A DNA stretch of 64,000 nt from positions 1,612,001 through 1,676,000 of the forward strand of contig AP023240.1 of assembly GCA_016592635.1 (NCBI GenBank), read 5' to 3'. This DNA comes from Methyloprofundus sp. Lineage in GTDB: Bacteria > Pseudomonadota > Gammaproteobacteria > Methylococcales > Methylomonadaceae. Below are positions 34,263 through 47,400 of this stretch, one piece after another; the stretch's first letter is position 1, and the number at the start of each line of letters is the position of its first letter. A program made the position numbers and the translations under genes. Below the pieces are notes generated by a model that was not told the origin of the DNA, did no database searches, and worked only from the letters and a program-made list of their open reading frames with translations.

Positions 34263-36478
34263 GCTACTGTTTCCATTAAAAGCGAGATGGCCTGCTCGGG
34301 GTCACCGGCAAACTGTACGGAGCCTTGTTGCATTAAAATGACTTTATCGGCCAAACGTATATGGCTAGGGCGATGGCTAACCATGATCATGGTGCATTGA
34401 CCTTTTAACGCGGTTAGTTGTTGCATAAATAGGGTGTCGCTGGCGAAATCAAGTGAGGCACCAGGTTCATCAAATAAGACGATATCGGTAGGACTGACGA
34501 ATGCTCGCGCGATAGACAGGGAGCGTAAAAATCCAGGGGGATATTTATTAGAAGCATTATCGGTTAGGCGCGTATTAAATCCATCGGGTAGCGTTAATAT
34601 GTCTTCTAAGATGCCTGCTTTTTTTGCTGCGCTTTGCAGGTCAGCATCCGTTGCCAAACCATTGGCAAGGCGCATATTTTGGGCAATAGTGCCATGAAAC
34701 ATTTTTGTGTCTTGGGGAACGTAAGCGATGGAACGACGCAGATCCATAACATTGAGTTGGCGCATATCAATATTATCAAGGTACAACGCGCCACCTTGGG
34801 GTTGATACATGCCTGCAATTATTTTTAATAAGGTTGACTTTCCTGAGCCAGTATAGCCTGCGATGGCGACTAGCTCACCTGGTTTAATATCAAAAGAGAC
34901 TCCGAGTAAGGCAGGGTCTTGCTTGGCTGCATAGCGAAAACTGACCCGATCTAAGCGAATATTACCACGAATTTCTTTTATATTGAGGGTGTTGCTGGAA
35001 TTAGATTTTTCAACTGGTATTTTCATTAGTTGATTAATCTGTTTCATTGATTTGAAGGTTTGTTGGAATCTAGAAATAGATAAAAAAGCACCTTGCAGAG
35101 GGGATAGTACTCGCCAAACGAGTGCCATAGTAGCAATCAGTGCACCAATTGAAAGTGTGCCATCAATGACTGCTAATGCGCCTAATGAGAGTACCGCAAC
35201 TGCAGTGGTGGTCATCATGACTTGTGCGACGCTACTCATGATGGAGTTGATCACAAAGGTTTCATAGTTAGACATAATCGATTCCCCCGATACTTCACGA
35301 AAACGATCTTGCCAAACACTTTCTCCACCGATGGCTTTAATTTCTTTACGCCCTGCAAAGGTTTGAATGAGCATTCTTTGTTTGTTATTGCGGGCTTTGC
35401 CGGAGCGAGTGATTTTTCGATTTAAGTAGGGGATAAGAAGTAGAGCGACTGCAATATAGGCGACTACCATTAATAATGGAATAAATGCAATGGGGCCCGC
35501 TAATACGGCAATCACGATGAGAAATAGAAATACAAAAGGGAGCTCTAGTACGATAGAGGCATTGGCTCCCGTGAAAAAATCACGTACGGCATCAAATTGT
35601 TTGAGTTGTGATAATTGTGCAGAAACCGTAGAACGTTCAGTGTTGATGGGGGGCAAGTACAGTAACTGTTTAAAGGTTTCGACCCCAATTAAATAATCCA
35701 TGCGTCCGGCAACTGCACCTAAGATTTTAGCGCGTAAGAATCGCATGACCAAATCTGCCAAAATAAGGATTGCAATACCAGACAGTAGCAAAGGCAGGCT
35801 ATCTAATGAACGGGTACCGATCACTTTATCATAAATAACCATAATAAAGAGTGGCACAATCAGTGCGACAATATTAATGACAAAGGTCATGGCAAATAGG
35901 TGCGCAATTAATTTGCGAAACCGATCCGTTAAATCTCCGAACCAGTTTGCTTTAACATTGCGTTCATTTGCTTGCCCATACGAGGCATGGGTGTCGGTAA
36001 ATAAATAAGCCGTGCCATGTATATTGCATTCTGTGCCTGCGCAAGCAATGACTTTTTCCTGTTGCGCATCATAATAACGCAGATGACAGGCCTTTTTCTC
36101 TACATCTTCAGTTTTGTCTAAAAGCACAAAGACTTTGCCTGAGTCTGCAACAAAAACACTGGGATACAGTTCTGCTTTTAGCTTATGTGCATAGGTTGTT
36201 AAGGGGGTGCTTTCATAGCCAATATTGACCAGAATGTTGCGTAAATCGACTAGGTCAAGGTCTTCGGCAAAATGGGGTAACGCTTCAATCAATTCTCGGT
36301 CGACATTATGCCAACCAAGTGCTTTTAAAATGGGAAATAGACAAGCGGCATACGGCGAACTAGAAGAAAATTCATCTACTTTGTCGTTACGTAGTGCCTC
36401 AGCAAGTGTTTCCGAGACATCGTTGTATTGTTTGCTGCTTGTCGATTGCTGTTTTTTTTGCTCTGTTGAATCAGTCAT
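34259..36478 (-). CDS. Type I secretion ABC transporter with C39-like N-terminal domain
   Basis: This is a 739-residue HlyB/LapB-type exporter. Residues 1 to about 160 form a peptidase-C39-like domain, apparently without a peptidase active site. The transmembrane domain runs from about 190 to 460 and the ATPase domain from about 505. Walker A is GYTGSGKST (about 540), Walker B IVLFDEPG (about 664) with the catalytic Glu, and the H-loop VSHRP. The signature motif is not LSGGQ but YPPGF, which is strongly degenerate. It is encoded with a second ABC protein and a HlyD adaptor, divergent from the giant adhesin gene. Confidence 0.92.
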   Translation of the reverse strand: MTDSTEQKKQQSTSSKQYNDVSETLAEALRNDKVDEFSSSSPYAACLFPILKALGWHNVDRELIEALPHFAEDLDLVDLRNILVNIGYESTPLTTYAHKLKAELYPSVFVADSGKVFVLLDKTEDVEKKACHLRYYDAQQEKVIACAGTECNIHGTAYLFTDTHASYGQANERNVKANWFGDLTDRFRKLIAHLFAMTFVINIVALIVPLFIMVIYDKVIGTRSLDSLPLLLSGIAILILADLVMRFLRAKILGAVAGRMDYLIGVETFKQLLYLPPINTERSTVSAQLSQLKQFDAVRDFFTGANASIVLELPFVFLFLIVIAVLAGPIAFIPLLMVVAYIAVALLLIPYLNRKITRSGKARNNKQRMLIQTFAGRKEIKAIGGESVWQDRFREVSGESIMSNYETFVINSIMSSVAQVMMTTTAVAVLSLGALAVIDGTLSIGALIATMALVWRVLSPLQGAFLSISRFQQTFKSMKQINQLMKIPVEKSNSSNTLNIKEIRGNIRLDRVSFRYAAKQDPALLGVSFDIKPGELVAIAGYTGSGKSTLLKIIAGMYQPQGGALYLDNIDMRQLNVMDLRRSIAYVPQDTKMFHGTIAQNMRLANGLATDADLQSAAKKAGILEDILTLPDGFNTRLTDNASNKYPPGFLRSLSIARAFVSPTDIVLFDEPGASLDFASDTLFMQQLTALKGQCTMIMVSHRPSHIRLADKVILMQQGSVQFAGDPEQAISLLMETVA

Positions 36479-36529
36479 GGCTATTTCTGGATTAATACCT
36501 TAATGAGTGTGGTGTCAGGAAGTGATAGC

Positions 36530-38167
36530 TCATAAGTTTTCAATGAGTTGGCCATTTTGCAAGGTATATTGTTTATCACACAGGCGGAGAAATGAGGGGC
36601 GATGTGACACAATGATAAGGGTACGGTTTTGTTGTTGCATTTGTTTGATCACTTCGATAAGTCGTTTATCATTTTTTACATCAAAATTGGCATTGGCATC
36701 ATCAAATAGAATAATTTGAGGATGACCCACTAAGGAACGCACCATAATGATTTTTTGTTTGACACCTTCGGGCATGCTGTCAACTGCTGCCCCGCCTATA
36801 AAAGTGTCCAGGCCATTGGGTAGTCGCGCTACAATCTCTTCTAAGCCCAGTACTTTAGAAAGTTCAATGGCATCTTCGCTAGCTTCATCTTCTCGATATA
36901 AGGTCATATTTTCGAGAATAGTGCCTTCTACTAATACGCCATTTTGCGGTACGATGCCTATTTGCGAGCGTAAAAATTCGGCATTGTAGTCATGTAGTTT
37001 GTGACCATCTAATTTTATAGTACCGCTATCAGGCTCTAAGAAACCGGAGAGCAAATTGATTAATGAGCTTTTACCCACACCATTATTGCCTGAAATTCCA
37101 ATCGATTCACCTGCTTTAATGCTTAGTGATAAATTATTGATTAGGTTGTGTTCTTGGTTAGGGTACTTGAAGCAGACTTGCTCTAGTTCAATTAAGCCTT
37201 CAAACTTGCCAATGGCTTGATGCTCACCACTGGCTTCCTTTTGTAGTGCAAACAGCTCATTTACTTTGGAAATTGCGAGTCGTACCGATTGGAATTGAAT
37301 CCAAATATTCATTGCTTTCAAACCAGGTTGCAAAACTCGGCTGGTTAACATGGTGCCAGCTGCTAAGCCCCCGATGGTCAGGTCACCTTCGACAACATAA
37401 ATACTACCGATACCTACAAAAGAGATAACAGATAATTGTGAGAAGGTGGCGCCAACGCCTTGCACAATGCTATTTAAACGGCTCAAATCATAGACACTTT
37501 CGGCAGATTGTAATTGCAGCTTTTCATAGCGGCGTAGCATAAAGGCTTCCATCGCCATGGATTTCACAGTATGAATACCTTGTAGAATTTCGATAATAAA
37601 ATTCTGGCGTCGATCTTCCATAATTGAGCGGGTTAACAGTGCTTGATGTAGCTTTCTGCCAGTAGCAACTGACACCAAAAGGAATAAGCCTAATAATACC
37701 AGTGGGATAGCGATTAAAGGGCCTGCAATCATACCGACTAATACTAAATAGATAATGACAAAAGGAAAGTCCATTAATAAAAGGATTGATTGGCCTGAAT
37801 AGAATTCTTGTATTTTTTCTAATGCATAGATTTTGTCAATATAGTAGCCCGCAGGTTTGGTTTCAAAGTCTAAGGTACGGGTATGTAAGATCTGATGCAT
37901 GGCATCCAAGCTAACTTTGTGATCAAAGCTGGCACTTTCCCAGCTTAAGATAATGGAGCGCCAAACTTTGAGTACCGCATCAAATATGATCACTACTAAC
38001 ATACCAATGATAAGTACTAGAAAGGTATCGGTGGCTTGATTTGGGATAATGCGGTCGTATACCTGCAAAATAACGATAGGTAAGGCTAAAGCCAAAATAT
38101 TAATTAGCAGAGAAGAAATGATAACTTCAGGACGGCGCCATGTTTTTGGCAGGGTAAAAGTCTGCAA
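36530..38167 (-). CDS. Second ABC exporter half, peptidase-domain-less, degenerate NBD
   Basis: This is a 545-residue ABC half-transporter: transmembrane domain about 15-300, ATPase domain about 330-545. Walker A GNNGVGKSS (about 358) and the H-loop VSHRP (about 520) are intact. The signature is MPEGV instead of LSGGQ, and Walker B reads ILFDDAN with Asp in place of the catalytic Glu. It may form a heterodimer with the protein at 34259. The start is a TTG with GGAG 9 bases upstream on the minus strand; no ATG fits the family N-terminus. Confidence 0.88.
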   Translation of the reverse strand: MQTFTLPKTWRRPEVIISSLLINILALALPIVILQVYDRIIPNQATDTFLVLIIGMLVVIIFDAVLKVWRSIILSWESASFDHKVSLDAMHQILHTRTLDFETKPAGYYIDKIYALEKIQEFYSGQSILLLMDFPFVIIYLVLVGMIAGPLIAIPLVLLGLFLLVSVATGRKLHQALLTRSIMEDRRQNFIIEILQGIHTVKSMAMEAFMLRRYEKLQLQSAESVYDLSRLNSIVQGVGATFSQLSVISFVGIGSIYVVEGDLTIGGLAAGTMLTSRVLQPGLKAMNIWIQFQSVRLAISKVNELFALQKEASGEHQAIGKFEGLIELEQVCFKYPNQEHNLINNLSLSIKAGESIGISGNNGVGKSSLINLLSGFLEPDSGTIKLDGHKLHDYNAEFLRSQIGIVPQNGVLVEGTILENMTLYREDEASEDAIELSKVLGLEEIVARLPNGLDTFIGGAAVDSMPEGVKQKIIMVRSLVGHPQIILFDDANANFDVKNDKRLIEVIKQMQQQNRTLIIVSHRPSFLRLCDKQYTLQNGQLIENL

Positions 38168-38451
38168 GGATTTTTGCTCCGTTGTATGCGTATATAAGCT
38201 TATTTAAAGATAGCATATTAGAGAGTTATTTATCGACTAATTTTGGGTATTTTAAGCTATTGAATTATATAATAAGTTGCTAATGTTTTAATATTTTATG
38301 GTTGCTGTTATTTTGTGAAAATGCGCAACTTTTTTTTGTTCTGCAAATGCTAATCTCTCTTATATCAGTAAGATATTCTTAACTATTTCAATAATGATGC
38401 GTGCTTTCTTTAAAAGTATGTTCATTTTCAAAAGATTAAAGGTATTTAGTC

Positions 38452-41400
38452 ATGGCAGAGCATAAAAATGAACGTGGTAGTGCTGCGGAAAAAGAATTTG
38501 TTTTCTCGGAAAACTCACCATCTTTATTGAAGGAAAAAGACGATTTAGATTTAAGCGCTACAGAGTCTGAAGGTAATAAAGAAGAGCTGTTTATGCAGAA
38601 CTTTTTTGTTAAATCAGAAGGCAATGAAGTTAAATCTACGGCAGTAGTAGAAGATACAGTAGTTGATTCTTCTAAAACAGATGGATTGTTAGCTAATAGT
38701 GCTGATACTAGTTCGACTTCTGCAGGGTCTGTGAGTGCTAAGGATGAGTCTAGTGTTCAAGAGCCAGAGACTGGGGGGCTATGGTCGTCAATTGTCGGCA
38801 AATTTAAACAATTATTTTCTGAGCCAAGCGAGGATATTAATTCGGTTCGTTCAAATCATATTGATACTAAAGATAATTTAGGTACACAAGATGTTAATGA
38901 TCAGCAAAGTGCAATAGTAAGCTCTGATGCGGTACAGGAGCAGGTGGTATTAAAGCTTGATTATGACCAACAAGATAGTGCACGTTCTTTCTTGGGAGGA
39001 GATCCCAATCAGAAGATAGCGGCTGACGAAGCTATAGATACTAAAGAAACGGCGGTGGCGGTAGTAGAAAGTGATGTAGATATTACCTTAGCAAGTCCAA
39101 TTATTGTAGAGCAAGAGGTAAATGGTGGGCAGGATGCCACAAGTTTTATTATACCTGAACGTGAAGTTTTAGCACTAGAGGCAGTTAATGAGGATAGTGA
39201 GATAACGTATACTGCTGGTCAATTATTGGCGGGAGCCGTAGGATCGGGAGGGGATGATTTATCAATCAAGTCTATTAGTGTTGATCCACAATTTGGCACA
39301 GTTAAAACGAATACAGATGCTACTTATACCTATATTCCAGCAGAGGATTTTTCTGGTGAAGAGGTGGTGTTGACTTATGTCGTGAGTGATGGGCAAACAG
39401 ATATGACTGCTCAAGCTTCACTAATGGTAAATGCTGTCAATGATTTGCCAGAAGTGGGTGTTATTGATTTAGGTGAAATAGTTGGCGATAGTGTTAAGAA
39501 TTTTACCAGTGCTGATTTATTAGAACATAGCTCAGATGTAGATGGTGATATTTTACAAATTACTGATGTAAGCGTTGACCCTCAGTTTGGGGAGCTTGAA
39601 AACTTAGGCAATGGTCTCTTTAATTTTATGCCTGCGAAAGGGATTAATAGTCAAGAGGTTGCCTTTAGTTTCACTGTAAGTGATGGTGTGGCCAGTGTTT
39701 CCAGCACGGCTAGTTTGGCTGTTTTGGCAATGGATAATCCTGAGCCTAAGCCTGAGGAATTGGTGGAGCAAATAGTCAGCCAAACAGATGTTGAAATTGA
39801 TCAAACTCTTGTTCCCGATGTAGTTGATGAGTTGCCAGTGAGTGACCCCGTTCAGCAAATCGATGACGAACAAGCTAGTACTGAAGTTACCGATATCATA
39901 ACTAATGATAATGTTGCTCCTAGCGAGATAGTGTTAAGTGAGAGCAATATTAACGAAAATGCTAGTGCTGGTACGGCCGTAGCAACGCTTACTGCAGTTG
40001 ATCCAGATGCTGGGGATACCTTTATTTATAGCATGGCCGACAATGCCCACTTTGAAATAGACGACAATCAAATCAAAGTCAAAGCGGGAGCCGAGCTGGA
40101 TTATGAATCTGCACAAAGTCATGATATTGATATTACTGTTACCGACAGTGATGGTAATGCGTTTAGTAAAACAGTCAGTTTGGTAGTCAATAATCTCAAT
40201 GAAGGGCCAACTGATATTGGTTTGAGCAGTCACTCGGTTGATGAAAATACAGCAACAGGCACAGTAGTTGCAACACTATCGGCTACTGATGAAGATGCGG
40301 ATGATAGTTTTACCTATGAAATTGCTGAAAATGCCAATTTCGAAATAGAAGGTAATCAGGTCAAAGTTAAGGACGGTGCTGACTTAGACTTTGAGTCTCA
40401 AACGACTCAGCAGCTAGATATTACGGTGACGGATAGCGGTGGACAGCAGTTCTCTAAGGCCGTTTCAGTTAATATTCAGGATATTAATGAAGCACCTACT
40501 GATATTTCTCTATCGGTAGATACAGTTGATGAAAAGAGCTCTGCGCATACTGTGGTGGCAAATTTATCTGCTGCTGATGAGGATAGTAGTGAAACATTTA
40601 GTTATGAATTAATCAATGATGATTCGGGGTTCTTTGCAATTTCAGGGAATCAAGTGCTTATTAAAGAAGGTGCTGAGCTTGATTTTGAAACAGCAGAATC
40701 TCATGATATAGAAGTGCAAGTGACCGATTCACAAGATAATAGCTATACACAAAGCTTAACAATCAATGTTAATGATCTTGATGAAAATACTGCGCCAGAA
40801 GCAGGTGATGATAGTGGTGCATTCACTCCTGAAACGGCCACGCTCACCACGGAAATAAGTTTTGATGACGGTGTACCTGCCGCCTCTCGCGGTTCGGTCA
40901 GTGCTGAAAGTGACGGTCAAGTGGGTAACGCTGCCGATTTTAAGGCTGCCAAAGTCGAGGTCAAAGGACTTGACTTAAGTAGTGAAGACGGTGCACAAAC
41001 CACAGTATCCATGTGGGTGCAAGGAGACCCATCGGGTAGTTGGGAAATGCTAGCCGCATCAGACCGTTACGATATGGCACTTTCTGAAGGTAATATTGGC
41101 TTTAACACAGCAAGAGGTGACTTATTTGGTACTGATGCCAGCGAACTTGCCGATGGTGAATGGCATCACATAGTGGGCACCTTTACCAACGGAGATGTCA
41201 CTCAAAACACGATTCATATCGACGGTGTGTCTCAGGACATGTCGCAAATAAAAGGAACCCCTAGCAGCAGTAGTGCCAATATTGACTCCAGTGACGGCAG
41301 TTTATTTTTTGGCAGTTGGGGGGCAAATGATAATTACACCTTCACGGGCAGTATGGATGAAGTCAAGGTCTTTGATGGGGTACTTAGTTCGGATGAGGTA

Positions 41401-44400
41401 AACGACTTATATAAGATGGAAGCAGACAGTCAGAAATTAGGTAGTTCTGACTTGAGCATGGAGGAAGATACGACCCTGGTCATTAATGCGACCGAACTGC
41501 TTGCCAATGATAGTGATGCCGATGGTGACACGTTATCTATTACTGCCGTGTCCGATGCTGAACATGGTACGGTTTTACTTGATGCCGAAGGGCAAATCGT
41601 TTTTACACCAGATCAGGATTACGCCGGATCGGCGAGTTTCAATTACACAGTCAGTGATGGCAAAGGCGGAGAAGATAATGCAACAGTTCGGCTTAACATC
41701 AATGATGTCAATGATGCCCCTACGCTTGAAGTCATTGAGAAAATAACCGTTGATGAGGATGGTAGTCAACAAATTACTTATACAACAAGCGATGTCGATA
41801 GTAGTGCTGTGACGGTAACGGGTGCGGCAGAAAATGGTAGTGTTGTTGTTAATGATGACGGAACCGTCACTTTTACACCTGATGAAAACTTTTATGGTGA
41901 AGACAGCATTACTTTAACAGCAACTGATGGTGATGGTGGTACCAGCACCTCAGAGATTGCAGTCATGGTAAATTCGGTAAATGACACGCCAGAAGCAGTT
42001 GATGATAGTGGTGCATTCACTCCTGAAACGGCCACGCTCACCACGGAAATAAGTTTTGATGACGGTGTGCCTGCCGCCTCTCGCGGTTCGGTCAGTACTG
42101 AAAGTGACGGTCAAGTGGGTAATGCTGCTGATTTTAAGGCCGCCAAAGTCGAGGTCAAAGGGCTTGATTTAAGTAGTGAAGACGGTGCACAAACCACGGT
42201 ATCCATGTGGGTGCAAGGGGATCCATCGGGTAGTTGGGAAATGCTAGCCGCATCAGACCGTTACGATATGGCACTTTCTGAAGGTAATATTGGCTTTAAC
42301 ACAGCAAGAGGTGACTTATTTGGTACTGATGCCAGCGAACTTGCCGATGGTGAATGGCATCACATAGTGGGCACCTTTACCAACGGAGATGTCACTCAAA
42401 ACACGATTCATATCGACGGTGTGTCTCAGGACATGTCGCAAATAAAAGGAACCCCTAGCAGCAGTAGTGCCAATATTGACTCCAGTGACGGCAGTTTATT
42501 TTTTGGCAGTTGGGGGGCAAATGATAATTACACCTTCACGGGCAGTATGGATGAAGTCAAGGTCTTTGATGGGGTACTTAGTTCGGATGAGGTAAACGAC
42601 TTATATAAGATGGAAGCAGACAGTCAGAAATTAGGTGGTTCTGACTTGAGCATGGAGGAAGATACGACCCTGGTCATTAATGCGACCGAACTGCTTGCCA
42701 ATGATAGTGATGCCGATGGTGACACGTTATCTATTACTGCCGTGTCCGATGCTGAACATGGTACGGTTTTACTTGATGCCGAAGGGCAAATCGTTTTTAC
42801 ACCAGATCAGGATTACGCCGGATCGGCGAGTTTCAATTACACAGTCAGTGATGGCAAAGGCGGAGAAGATAATGCAACAGTTCGGCTTAACATCAATGAT
42901 GTCAATGATGCCCCTACGCTTGAAGTCATTGAGAAAATAACCGTTGATGAGGATGGTAGTCAACAAATTACTTATACAACAAGCGATGTCGATAGTAGTG
43001 CTGTGACGGTAACGGGTGCGGCAGAAAATGGTAGTGTTGTTGTTAATGATGACGGAACCGTCACTTTTACACCTGATGAAAACTTTTATGGTGAAGACAG
43101 CATTACTTTAACAGCAACTGATGGTGATGGTGGTACCAGCACCTCAGAGATTGCAGTCATGGTAAATTCGGTAAATGACACGCCAGAAGCAGTTGATGAT
43201 AGTGGTGCATTCACTCCTGAAACGGCCACGCTCACCACGGAAATAAGTTTTGATGACGGTGTGCCTGCCGCCTCTCGCGGTTCGGTCAGTACTGAAAGTG
43301 ACGGTCAAGTGGGTAATGCTGCTGATTTTAAGGCCGCCAAAGTCGAGGTCAAAGGGCTTGATTTAAGTAGTGAAGACGGTGCACAAACCACGGTATCCAT
43401 GTGGGTGCAAGGGGATCCATCGGGTAGTTGGGAAATGCTAGCCGCATCAGACCGTTACGATATGGCACTTTCTGAAGGTAATATTGGCTTTAACACAGCA
43501 AGAGGTGACTTATTTGGTACTGATGCCAGCGAACTTGCCGATGGTGAATGGCATCACATAGTGGGCACCTTTACCAACGGAGATGTCACTCAAAACACGA
43601 TTCATATCGACGGTGTGTCTCAGGACATGTCGCAAATAAAAGGAACCCCTAGCAGCAGTAGTGCCAATATTGACTCCAGTGACGGCAGTTTATTTTTTGG
43701 CAGTTGGGGGGCAAATGATAATTACACCTTCACGGGCAGTATGGATGAAGTCAAGGTCTTTGATGGGGTACTTAGTTCGGATGAGGTAAACGACTTATAT
43801 AAGATGGAAGCAGACAGTCAGAAATTAGGTGGTTCTGACTTGAGCATGGAGGAAGATACGACCCTGGTCATTAATGCGACCGAACTGCTTGCCAATGATA
43901 GTGATGCCGATGGTGATGTGTTAGCAATTACTAGTGTAACCGCCACTGATGATACTCATGGTGCGGTACATTTGGATGATGATGGTAATATCGCTTTTAC
44001 ACCTGAAGAGAATTATAACGGATCAGCTTCATTTGCATATGAGGTCAGTGATGGACAAGGGGGGACTGCCACCGCAACTGTTGCTCTTAACGTTGATGCC
44101 GTGAATGATGCCGCCGTTGTTGGTAAAGTGGAGTTGGGTACTATTGAAGCAAGCACTGAAATTAAGTTTTCAGCTAAAGAGTTGTTAGTAAATAGTTCTG
44201 ATGCTGATGGCGATACCCTGCAGATTGTTGATGTATCAGTAGATAAAGAATTTGGGGTGGTGGAGTTTAGTACCGATAAGGAAGGTAATATTGAAAATAT
44301 TGTATTTACTCCAGCTGAAAATTACCATGGTGATGATGTTCCATTAAATTTTGTGGTATCAGATGGTATTGAAGAAGTTGCAGGTATGGCGAGTATTGAT

Positions 44401-47400
44401 ATAAATGCTGGTAATGAGCAACCAGTTTTAAATAAAATTCAGGGGACTTCTCGTAGTGAAACTCTTAGCGGTACAAATGAAGCTGATTATATTGTAGGGG
44501 AACGAGGCAATGATAATATTATTGCTGGAGACGGTGATGACATTATTGTCGGCGGTGATGGTTACGACACCTTAAAAGGCGGAGCTGGCGATGATACCTT
44601 TATCCAAAATGCAGGAGATGATTACGACACCTTCAAGGGTGGTGAAGGCACGGATACTGTTGTGCGTGGCGAAGGTGATGGCGACATAGGTATTCGCGGC
44701 AACTTTGGCTCGGAAAATTCCATTGAAACAATTGATGCCAAAGGCAGTGATATCATCGGCGACTCGAATAGTAATACTCTTGATTTCAGCAGTACCGAAC
44801 TGAAAGATGTTGCTGAAATTAAAGGGGGTCGAGGTAACGACAATATTACGGGAACAGACGGTGATGACATTATTGTCGGCGGTGACGGTTACGACACCTT
44901 AAAAGGCGGAGCTGGCGATGATACCTTTATCCAAAATGTAGGAGATGATCACGACACCTTCAAAGGTGGTGAAGGCACGGATACTGTTGTGCGTGGCGAA
45001 GGTGATGGCGACATAGGTATTCGCGGCAACTTTGGCTCGGAAAATTCCATTGAAACAATTGATGCCAAAGGCAGTGATATCATCGGCGACTCGAATAGTA
45101 ATACTCTTGATTTCAGCAGTACCGAACTGAAAGATGTTGCTGAAATTAAAGGCGGGCGAGGTAACGACAATATTACGGGAACAGACGGTGATGACATCAT
45201 TGTCGGTGGTGACGGTTACGACACCTTAAAAGGCGGAGCTGGCGATGATACCTTTATCCAAAATGTAGGAGATGATCACGACACCTTCAAAGGTGGTGAA
45301 GGCACGGATACCGTTGTGCGTGGCGAAGGTGATGGCGACATAGGCATTCGCGGCAACTTTGGCTCGGAAAATTCCATTGAAACAATTGATGCCAAAGGCA
45401 GTGATATCATCGGTGACTCGAATAGTAATACTCTTGATTTCAGCAGTACCGAACTGAAAGATGTTGCTGAAATTAAAGGCGGGCGAGGTAACGACAATAT
45501 TACGGGAACAGACGGTGATGACATTATTGTCGGCGGTGATGGTTACGACACCTTAAAAGGCGGAGCTGGCGATGATACCTTTATCCAAAATGCAGGAGAT
45601 GATTACGACACCTTCAAAGGTGGTGAAGGCACGGATACCGTTGTGCGTGGCGAAGGTGATGGCGACATAGGCATTCGGGGCAACTTTGGCTCGGAAAATT
45701 CCATTGAAACAATTGATGCCAAAGGCAGTGATATTATCGGTGACTCGAATAGTAATACTCTTGATTTCAGCAGTACCGAACTAAAAGATGTTGCTGAAAT
45801 TAAAGGCGGTCGAGGTAACGACAATATTACGGGAACGGACGGTGATGACATCATTGTCGGCGGTGATGGTTACGACACCTTAAAAGGCGGAGCTGGCGAT
45901 GATACCTTTATTCAAAATGCAGGCGATGATTACGACACCTTCAAAGGTGGTGAAGGCACGGATACCGTTGTGCGTGGCGAAGGTGATGGCGACATAGGCA
46001 TTCGCGGCAACTTTGGCTCGGAAAATTCCATTGAAACAATTGATGCCAAAGGCAGTGATATTATCGGTGACTCGAATAGTAATACTCTTGATTTTAGCAG
46101 TACCGAACTAAAAGATGTTGCTGAAATTAAAGGCGGTCGAGGTAACGACAATATTACGGGAACGGACGGTGATGACATCATTGTCGGCGGTGATGGTTAC
46201 GACACCTTAAAAGGCGGAGCTGGCGATGATACCTTTATTCAAAATGCAGGCGATGATTACGACACCTTCAAAGGTGGTGAAGGCACGGATACCGTTGTGC
46301 GTGGCGAAGGTGATGGCGACATAGGCATTCGCGGCAACTTTGGCTCGGAAAATTCCATTGAAACAATTGATGCCAAAGGCAGTGATATCGTCGGCGACTC
46401 GAATAGTAATACTCTTGATTTCAGCAGTACCGAACTAAAAGATGTTGCTGAAATTAAAGGGGGGCGAGGTAACGACAATATTACGGGAACAGGTGGTGAT
46501 GACATCATTGTCGGTGGTGACGGTTACGACACCTTAAAAGGCGGAGCTGGCGATGATACCTTTATTCAAAATGCAGGAGATGATTACGACACCTTCAAAG
46601 GTGGTGAAGGCACGGATACTGTTGTGCGTGGCGAAGGTGATGGCGACATAGGTATTCGCGGCAACTTTGGCTCGGAAAATTCCATTGAAACAATTGATGC
46701 CAAAGGCAGTGATATCGTCGGCGACTCGAATAGTAATACTCTTGATTTCAGTAGTACCGAACTGAAAGATGTTGCTGAAATTAAAGGGGGACGAGGTAAC
46801 GACAATATTACGGGAACAGATGGTGATGATATTATCGTGGGAGACGATGGTAACGATACCTTAATGGGAGGAGGTGGTGATGATATTGTTGATGGTAGTA
46901 GTGGCAATGATACCGTAGTATTCACTGGAGATCGCTCCGATTATCTTGTGACTAAAAATGGTGATGCCAGTTTTTTAATAAAGGACCTTAGAGGTGAGGG
47001 AGGAGATGGCCAAGATACTGTTACTTCAATTGAAATGTTTCAGTTTTCTGATGGTAGAGTTGCAGTAAGTGATATTTTGGATACTAACCCAGAACCTGAA
47101 GCAGAACCTGAAGAAGAACCTGAAGCAGAACTTGAAGCAGAACTTGAAGCAGAACTTGAAGCAGAACCTGAAGCAGAACCTGAAGCAGAACTTGAAGCAG
47201 AACCTGAAGCAGAACCTGAAGCAGAACCTGAAGCAGAACCTGAAGCAGAACCTGAAGCAGAGCCTGAAGCAGAACCTGAAGCAGAACCTGAAGCAGAACC
47301 TGAAGCAGAACCTGAAGCAGAGCCTGAAGCAGAACCTGAAGCAGAACCTGAAGCAGAGCCTGAAGCAGAGCCTGAAGCAGAACCTGAAGCAGAACCTGAA

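Noticed and set aside
34434..36719. Plus-strand frames of 64-92 residues over the secretion genes
   Set aside because: They are shadows of the two minus-strand ABC transporter genes, with no motifs or ribosome sites.
44622..46925. Seven minus-strand frames of about 83 residues at regular spacing
   Set aside because: They are reverse shadows of the 327-bp RTX repeat and repeat only because the coding repeat does.
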